Below are positions 57,744 to 64,000 of a stretch of DNA of 64,000 nucleotides, in pieces. Where the stretch lies: the NCBI GenBank assembly GCA_015680685.1, contig MNCI01003927.1:104598-168597 (forward strand). Direction: 5' to 3'. The DNA comes from Gnetum montanum (lineage: Eukaryota; Streptophyta; Gnetopsida; Gnetales; Gnetaceae). The notes under the pieces are model-generated. The model did no database searches and was not told where the DNA came from. It saw only the letters and a program-made list of their open reading frames with translations. A program made the position numbers and the translations under genes. The stretch's first letter is position 1, and every line of letters begins with the position of its first letter.

Positions 57744-60463
57744 TCATGTGGTTCCTGGTGGTGGTGGCTCCTCCATGGGTCTCTTCCCCTTATATTGTGC
57801 TCCAAGCTTTGGAAATGGATGTTTCTAAAGGAGCGCCTAGAGCTTTTCTTCTTCAGGTTGGGGATCCTATGTCATTCATGCTGATGCTCCAATGTTTGAT
57901 GGAGTCAGCACCTCCCATGGGCATAACAGTTGCAGGAACATATGATTGGCCTTGACATACCAAGGTACAAACAACCATAATTCCTTTTAATAAGTTCTAG
58001 CTTTGTCCTTGCATTCTTGATAGTCCGTGAACCATCGAGCCAAATTTGCTGTGACATCTTTTTGTCCTTGGTAACTAGTTTTGACAACCTCTAATTTAGA
58101 ATTTGCTACTTCTAATCTTTGCAATGTCTTCTTGTGTTTAGCAAATTCTATTTCATATTTAGCATAGGTGGTTGCTACTTGCTTCTCCAATTTTGTTCTC
58201 GGACATCCTGCTATCAACATGGCTAAGTTGCCATACCGCAGGTTTGCCAACTCCATGTACTCTATGAGATCTTGTATCTACATGTCCTGACTTTTCAGTT
58301 CTTCTTGGTGGGCGAAGGCATAAGTATCCAATATGGCCCACCAATCAACGTTTTGAGCACTAATAGTGTTAATATGGGCTTTGGCCATATGGCCCACCAA
58401 TCACTTATTTCAATCACCATCTTCTAGTGGATTGCACGTACCTCCTCCATTGAGAGGGTTCTATTTTCTCTAGCCAAATGATTCATATCCTGGTTGACTC
58501 TTATTAATTATTCTTGAAATTGCTAAAAATTTTCCTTGAGAACATTCTTTTATTTTTCTATTGTGGTCAACTAGAGATTTTCGGCGGTGAGGTGTTCATT
58601 TTATTCGTGTGAGGCCTTGAGTGCTTTGGCATGTGCATACGTTTGAGCTTGTGCCTTGGAAGCATCCCAATCAGCCTTCTCTTTTTTCTCTGGAACTTTT
58701 TTATTCTCTTCCAAAAATTTAGTTAGCTGCTTATTCCAAAAGGATTCTAGCTGGTCTACAAGGATGAATTGGGATGGATCCTGCTATGCAGCTTGCAGGG
58801 TGATGAGCTTTTCTTGGAGTCTTTTTAACTCCTCCTCTGCATGTTTGGCCTTGACCTCTGCCATGAATAGCTTCCCTTTTATAGATATGAGATCTGACTA
58901 TGTTGCTATGACATCTTGAGGGATGTAAAACAAGGACATCATCACTTGTCTTATTTGCAGCAACCAATCTAGAACATCCTCATGATCTGCAGGAGTCATT
59001 GAGGGATTGGCCAAGGTTTGAGCATTGCGTGCTCCTGTAAAATCTACCAATGGCACAACAGGAACATTAAATGACTATTTTATGTGGTTTGCAACCACTT
59101 TTGCTACTCCCACTACATCCTGGTGCTAGATCACCACTACTGTGACACCTTCACCAGTTTCTAATTGCACTTGAAAGGATGCAACATTTCCAGAGATCTT
59201 TTGTGACCAGTGTGATTCCCCTCCTCTTGTTTGGATGGACACCTCACCCCATGCATGATCAATTGAGACTATGGATTGTACAACATCATCAATGACTTTG
59301 AAGAGATTGGCTTCATCATGGCTTCCCCAATTGACCGATTCAGTGATGGCCCTGAGATGGCTCATTGATGATCGATAGTCCTATGGTGGTAGTGGCAGTT
59401 GGTCTTGCTAGCTTGTAGGTTGTGTGCTAGGCCTCGCTTCCTATTGTTGACTGGGCCTTGTATCTGGAAGTTGGCTAGGCCCTGTAGTTTGAGGTGTAGT
59501 GGGCCCCATTGTCTGTTCTTTCTCAAGCTCCAATGTCTCACTAGCACTTCTCCTTGGGGCTAGTGGCTTCAGTAATTTAGCAAATGAGGCATTTTGAGCC
59601 TTTCTAGGGACATCATTGGTGTACCCTAGAATTCTAGCACGTTGACACAGCTTCCTGATTAAGTAAGGAAAAGGCAATGCAAACTTCCCTGTTTTATGTT
59701 CTTCAAACCACCTTAAAATTTCTATGAGATATAGATGGGGTAGGTTGGCATCAACCTTGCCCATCAAGATGAAACTTCCTCTAGTTGCATAGGTGGAAAT
59801 TCTATTCAATTCTTTTATTGGGAAAATGTGATATGTGCCAATTTTGAAGTAGATCCTCTCTTCAAGTGCGAGCTCTCCATATGCTTTATCCTCCTTGTTG
59901 TACACCCTCTTTAACCATGTCTTGCATGCATCTGCATTAGATCAAGTGGATAGGTGAGCAACCTTGAGCCCTGTATTCAAAAGTTTCAACACTTCCAAAA
60001 TGGCCTTGGTAGAGAAATCAATGGAAATCCCACCAATATCAACGGTGGTGCCTTCTTCCTTGTTGTGCAAAAATTGGTACGTCTCCCTGGGGTACCAATC
60101 ACCACTCTCAGAAAGAATAGGCCACAATGGAGATCCTTTAAGTTGGTCTCTAACTGCCTCAGGGGCAAATTTAGTGAAAGGTCCAAAATTGAGTTCCACA
60201 ATCATAGTTGTTGATGTGGACCTTTCATGAATTTCTTGAAGACATTTCGAAGACAATGTGAGATGTTGTCCCTGTTTAGGTGCCTTGCTATCTCCACCTT
60301 CAGCATGCCTTGATTGTGCAGTGATAGGAGGCTATTGATGAATGCTGAATGATTGTGCCTCCTGCTCTACGTGTTCTTCAGGAAGCACTTGGCCTCTACC
60401 TCTCCTTGGTCATTTGGATGCACCCTGAGAGGGTCCTCCTTTTTGTCCTCTGTTAGGGGCCAT
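57744..60463 (-). pseudogene. ORF3 of element E
   Basis: Starts at ATG 60463, directly after an acceptor-like TTGCAG. One minus frame runs most of the 2.7 kb with stops only (TGA or TAG after short intervals, one at 60405). N-terminal domain (about residues 80-300): ELNFGPFTKFAPEAVRDQLK, WYPRETYQFLHNKEEG, VDIGGISIDFSTKAILEVLK, YFKIGTYHIFPIKELNRIST, GKFALPFPYLIRKLCQRARI. A Thr/Pro/Gln-rich linker and long coiled coils follow (KAKHAEEELKRLQEKL; KLEKQVATTYAKYEIEFAKH), then EEPPPPGTT. The first domain somewhat recalls the plant transposon protein family found in Athila-like elements; this needs a profile search. No transmembrane span seen. Confidence 0.72.
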
Positions 60464-60713
60464 CTGCAATCACACGAGACCGATTATCAGTAAGGTTATT
60501 TACACAATTAGATTAATAGCTTACTCCTTACCCTTAATAGATTCATTTCTTACTTTGTGTGATTTAGAGTTAGAGATTTTCATGAAAATTCCCCTAAAGG
60601 TTTAATATTGGGCCCAATTTTGATTAGGTGACTCCAAAAAATAATTTTCATGGTCTGGGTGAAGAAATAAAATTAATTTGACAAACATTTTTATCATTTT
60701 TAAGGTCACTTAC
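60464..60713 (-). other. Candidate intron in the ORF3 leader of element E
   Basis: The donor reads AAAG/GGTAAGTGACC with GTAAGT at 60713-60708. The acceptor GTGTGATTGCAG ends at 60464, and the next three bases are the ORF3 ATG. Length 250 bases, AT-rich, as plant introns are. A shows a similar TGTGCAG/ATG at 8292-8288. In C the acceptor position reads TCACAT/ATG, so it is lost there. Confidence 0.5.
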
Positions 60714-60775
60714 CCTTTGATAATATCCTTTGGGCAACGATGAATTTTAAAAAAACTACGTGCAACTTGAAGCGT

Positions 60776-60795
60776 ACCCTTCCCCCATGACTAAG
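60776..60795 (-). promoter_or_regulatory. Internal purine box 2 of element E
   Basis: The minus strand reads CTTAGTCATGGGGGAAGGGT. It matches the polypurine tract core found at LTR borders (AGTCATGGGGG). It lies in the leader between the internal TATA box and the candidate donor. Confidence 0.65.
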
Positions 60796-60979
60796 TTAAA
60801 CACTCCAGGTTTAAGAAAGTTCAATTAGAACAAGAATCAAAGCATTAATAAGCAAGTTATTGATGTTTGAATGATAGGTGCACAAGCTAGAAAATTCGTG
60901 GAAGAAAATTTCAACAACTCCCCTCGCATGAATAGTGAAAAATGACGTTGCAGTGTGTGGGGAGGGGGGGTCCATATAT

Positions 60980-61072
60980 ATAGTTTTTATAGATGCGATA
61001 TTGCGTACTCGCTAGCACGGACCCGATATTGCGTCGGATCCAATATCCGGTACTCGATATCGTGTCCCTTTG
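60980..61072 (-). promoter_or_regulatory. Internal copy of the LTR promoter upstream of ORF3 (element E)
   Basis: Four ATATC-type motifs lie between 61058 and 60996 (GATATCG, GATATTGG, CAATATCGG, CAATATCGC on the minus strand). A TATA box (TATAAAAA, 60991-60984) follows. GCGATATTGCGTAC (plus, 60995-61008) matches the LTR of E (57497-57510) at 13 of 14 bases. The layout (motif array, then TATA within 10-20 bases) is that of U3 in this family. I infer an internal promoter for ORF3. Confidence 0.6.
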
Positions 61073-61196
61073 AAAATAGGGTACTTGGCAAAATTGCTGA
61101 ATTTTCAAATTTCCAAGGTAAAAAATGAAGGATTTAAGGTTAATTTGAAAGATCTAGGGTAACATTGAAGAGACCTAAAGGCACCAGAAGTATAAT

Positions 61197-62197
61197 TGAT
61201 GAGACGCGGTTTACACTAGGCCACGATATCGCGTCGTGCCGCCATTTCTATAAATAAGAGGCGGCACTCCCTTCATTTCCCAATCCTGGCTAGTGTAGCA
61301 AAGCTCTGCCAGATTGATCACTCCAGAGTTAGAATTTTTCCCCATGTGCCCGCAGTAGGAGTCCTAGAGTGAACGGCTCTTTATTCGAGCAGCTTGTAAC
61401 TTGAACCCAAGTTGTGTACAGCAATAAAGACGAACTTGATTGGATAAACCTTGCAGTACATGGTTTTATTGTTTTATTTCCTGCTTTCCTAGTGCGTTCA
61501 AGTACGACTTGATTACGAGCGTCTACGGACATGTACGGCTAGTCAAGGAATCGGCTGCTTGATGCAATGCATGAGTACGACTCAATTACGAGCATTGGAT
61601 GCTTGGTAACCCAGTAGCGTATTCCAGGATTCTGCGCTTGGTAACTCCCGGGTCTAATGTGTACGGCTAGTTGAGGAATCGGCTGCTCATTGCTAGGCTA
61701 GATCGTGTGATAAGTACGACTTAGTTACGAGCACCCACGGGTGTGTACGGCTGGCTAAGGAATCGGCTGCTTATCACACGTAGGCTAAATAGGTGCCTCA
61801 GTACGACCACTTCGAGCACTTGCGTTACGTGTGGCGATCCCAGTAACGATTAGCGTTTGGTAAGCTGCAGTTGCATAGTTCAGGGTGTGTCCGGTAAGTG
61901 GGAACGGATGCTGACGCTAGTTAATTTAGACTTAGATCTTTAGTTAGAGTTAGCTTAGTTTCTCAACCCTTTCTCCTGGTAGCATAGAAGATAAGCCGAA
62001 AATACCAAAAAAATCACATACCTCAGACTTGCTTAACCATACACCGTGACACATACAAGCAAGCCTGGGAAGACAACGAACGATTAACCCCAAGTGTTTC
62101 TTGTGGCGTTAAGGCATTTAGTCTGCGGAGTTCGACCGGATCGCGCGTGTACGCTCGTTTCGTATGGTGGAGTGTAGGGGTACCTCGCCACTCATCA
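61197..62197 (+). repeat. 5' LTR of element F
   Basis: 1001 bases, TGATGAGACGCGG...CGCCACTCATCA. CACGATATCGCGTCGTG lies at 61221-61237 in U3. TATA box TATAAATA 61249-61256, AATAAA 61423-61428. Longer than the LTR of A because of a repeated segment at 61501-61799. Confidence 0.92.
61501..61799 (+). repeat. Tandem amplification in the LTR of element F
   Basis: Three units start AGTACGACT at 61501 (after the last A of the previous line), 61574 and 61713. Each contains ATTACGAGC or GTTACGAGC and GTACGGCTAG or GTACGGCTGG followed by AGGAATCGGCTGCT. A partial fourth starts at 61800 (AGTACGACCACTTCGAGC). Unit length varies from about 73 to 140 bases. LTRs of A, E and L have at most one AGTACGAC-like unit. 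Confidence 0.82.
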
Positions 62198-62198
62198 T

Positions 62199-62216
62199 TG
62201 GCGCCGTTGCCGGGGA
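62199..62216 (+). promoter_or_regulatory. Primer binding site of element F (tRNA-Asp)
   Basis: TGGCGCCGTTGCCGGGGA begins one base after the LTR. It is complementary to the 3' end of plant tRNA-Asp (CCCCGGCAACGGCGCCA), as known for Athila-type elements. Confidence 0.9.
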
Positions 62217-62342
62217 CTAAGTGTTTTTTCGCCAATTTAACATAAGGGATATCACTCACATCGTTGTGAGCTTAAAACGAACCTTAGGGTTAATCAGTTA
62301 ATAAAGAACAATAAATAACGGTGAAGTTGCACACCAATAAAA

Positions 62343-64000
62343 ATGGCTTCTTCTCACGAAATCAACTCACCTAAGGACAATACAGGAGAAAGTCAGCATC
62401 ATACACATAACCGCAATCAACCATGTCCTCAACAGGCTAAGGTCACATATACTCATCCCGATGAGTATGTGCCAGATTTTACCTTTGTTTTCCATCAAGA
62501 TGAGCAACTGCGGTGGAGAGACATGCAAGGTAACATTGTGTTACCCCCAGATCGCTCTGCTTCCAACATGCTTTTCCGTGCCTTGGTACGGTATGGCATG
62601 CAAGAGCTGATTACTGAATACGTTGCGGATGATTACACTCTGAGGGATTATCGTCCCACAAAAGCCCAACGTATTCGGGATGCAAGGCAGGAGAGCCAAC
62701 ATTCACTACTGAAGGGCAAGGTTTCCCACGTCATTAGTGAAATAGGAGACGAGGAACCCCTCACAACGGGTTTCTTAGAAAATGATGTTCCTCCTCCTCA
62801 CTCTGGTGAAGAGGTTAGGCATCAGGGCCTTAGATCAACGATACACATTCCAGGCTCTGATCCCCGTGAGCACAAGCTGTTCACGGCAGGAACAATCACT
62901 CACACTAATGACAGACATGCAGATCGTCACAACGATCGGGGCCGAAGCAGCCGAAGAGAAGGCAAGAAACATCACCATGGTGATGGATCCCCTTCTTCTT
63001 CCCCTTCATCACATCATTCACCCTCTCCTTCCACATCTGGGCGCAGCCACCATGAGCATAACGCGGAAAGTAAAGGTAGAAGAGATGAAATGCCTCGACA
63101 AGAAGGTCGAGAGGAGTTAGGACAAGGACAAGGACGTAGGGAGAATAGGGAACCACAACGTAGACATCACAGACGTCATGAAAGAGATGATCATGACGAA
63201 CCCCTATTCGCAACCCGAAGTATGCTTGACATTAGAGAGGCAGTTAGGATTCCCACAAGGCATTTGAAAGACAGTAGGATCAAGCGTTTGGATATAAATA
63301 ATATCCCACGTTTTGAAGGGGGATACAACGCTGATCCTCAACATCATTTACAGGCATTCCACGATGCCTGTGCCTTGCAGAACATAGACAATGAGTGGCA
63401 GAAACTCAAGTTGTTCCCAAGGACACTCACTAAAGAAGCAGAAAGCTGGTACCGGTCCTTAGAACCGGAAACCATCAGGAGGTGGAGTACGATGCTTGAA
63501 TTGTTCAACAACAAATATCAAACGTACTCCAGAGTGTCTAACTTGCGTAAGCAGATCCAAGGCTGGAAACAAGGAGCTCATGAATCCTTGGATGCTGCCA
63601 TGGCCCGTTACTACACATTGCTACATCATTGCCCGGGCCATGGGTACGCTAAGCGGGATCAACTTCGCCACCTCGTGGATGGGCTACGAAATGAAACGAG
63701 AAGAACTCTTGGGACTTACGCCCAAGGGAGACTCTCCCAACTAAGAGCCCATGAAGTTGAAGTATTGTTGGAATAAGTAGCGCAAGAAGAGGGTGAGCTA
63801 TGGAAAAGATAAAGTGCGGAGGAATACAACCGTGATCCCTCCCTTCGTAAGAAGGGAGTGAAATTCTGTGATGAGGAGGATGAGTCACCACTCGAAGAGT
63901 TGGTGAACAGGAAAACTGTGCCGATCCAAAAGTTAACAACGGAGGTATCGGCTAAGGTAGACCAAATGTGGGATTCCTTAGACTCACGAATAGAAACAGT
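62343..64000 (+). CDS. gag polyprotein of element F (near-intact, runs off the window)
   Basis: ATG 62343 (MASSHEINSPKDNTGESQHH) opens 477 codons to TAA 63774-63776. The same frame then continues as gag to the window end with one further stop (TAA near 63810). About residues 35-75 (HPDEYVPDFTFVFHQDEQL) form a conserved N-terminal patch. Residues 185-290 are rich in His, Arg, Ser and Asp and probably disordered, with RNA-binding potential. Residues 293-470 are the retrotransposon gag core: IPRFEGGYNADPQHHLQAFH, LFPRTLTKEAESWYRSLEPE, GWKQGAHESLDAAMARYYTL. It builds the particle around the element RNA. The two stops may be real inactivation. The start is supported by the gag of A, which begins at the same place. 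Confidence 0.88.

Larger units (their letters stand above)
56694..61196 (-). mobile_element. Element E: 3' half of an Athila-type retrotransposon, interrupted by element F
   Basis: Minus strand, right to left: internal promoter-like sequence (61072-60984), leader with purine box and intron (60990-60464), ORF3 (60463-57744), 3' noncoding tail, degenerate polypurine tract (57577-57559), 3' LTR (57558-56694). It inserted into the 3' end of the LINE (left flank AGAGT at 56689-56693). gag, pol and 5' LTR are not in the window; they are expected to the right of F, because F's LTR begins inside E's noncoding spacer (left flank ATAAT, 61192-61196). Confidence 0.8.
61197..64000 (+). mobile_element. 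Element F: 5' end of an Athila-type retrotransposon
   Basis: 5' LTR (61197-62197), primer site (62199-62216), leader and gag (62343 to the window end). It lies in E's noncoding spacer, left flank ATAAT. The 477-codon open gag and exact primer site make it the best preserved element here. pol and the 3' LTR lie outside the window. Confidence 0.9.

Noticed and set aside
60490-61196. A second LTR of element E directly upstream of ORF3
   Set aside because: Only the motif array and TATA box resemble U3; LTR ends (TGATGAG, TCATCA), the AATAAAG region and U5 are missing, and ORF3 leader sequence follows.

Overview
This window is nuclear DNA of a land plant, most likely a seed plant with a large, repeat-rich genome. 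Nearly everything that can be identified is a transposable element. The plant signs are Athila-type and Tat/Ogre-type Ty3/gypsy LTR retrotransposons, a primer site that pairs with tRNA-Asp, tRNA-derived SINEs, GT-AG introns and decay patterns that look like plant cytosine methylation. There are no bacterial genes, operons, rRNA or CRISPR arrays. I cannot name the species. Only one fragment looks like an ordinary host gene, a ubiquitin-protease-like piece at 3.4-3.8 kb.

Layout. 1-1.76 kb is the 3' end of a plus-strand Athila-type element (L). 1.76-7.1 kb is AT-rich and mostly unassigned, with the protease fragment and two SINE-like sequences. 7.11-32.56 kb is a minus-strand Athila-type element (A) with a perfect ATCAT target duplication. 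A has lost RT, RNase H and integrase, and is split by an 18.5 kb plus-strand Tat/Ogre-type element (B, 10.205-28.678 kb). 33.0-33.5 kb is an isolated protease fragment. 34.2-47.41 kb is a minus-strand Athila-type element (C) with gag, protease, RT, RNase H, integrase and a third ORF; it carries a solo LTR (D) in gag and lacks its 3' LTR. 48.6-56.69 kb is a decayed plus-strand LINE with an unclassified 1.6 kb insertion and SINE copies. 56.69-61.2 kb is the 3' half of a minus-strand Athila-type element (E) inserted in the LINE. 61.2-64 kb is the 5' end of a plus-strand element (F) inserted in E. F is the best preserved, with a near-open gag.

How the parts fit. A, C, E and L share one plan: LTR, tRNA-Asp primer site, gag, protease, RT/RNase H/integrase, a purine box, a spacer, a second purine box, a third ORF (ORF3: N-terminal domain plus coiled coils), then a third purine box and LTR. 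Upstream of ORF3, elements C and E each carry a short copy of their own LTR promoter (TATA box plus the family-specific U3 motif). In E this is followed by a leader with an apparent intron ending exactly at the ORF3 ATG. This suggests that ORF3 is expressed from its own internal promoter.

Element B carries a second unusual feature. Between protease and RT, where Ogre elements have a spliced intron, lies a gene on the opposite strand with at least six exons. It encodes an FCP1/NIF-like phosphatase domain followed by a domain I do not recognise and a coiled coil. Its intron borders are GT-AG, and the four joints tested here join in frame.

Most coding regions carry stop codons and frameshifts and are annotated as pseudogenes. 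Boundaries described as approximate come from by-eye alignment among copies in this window.
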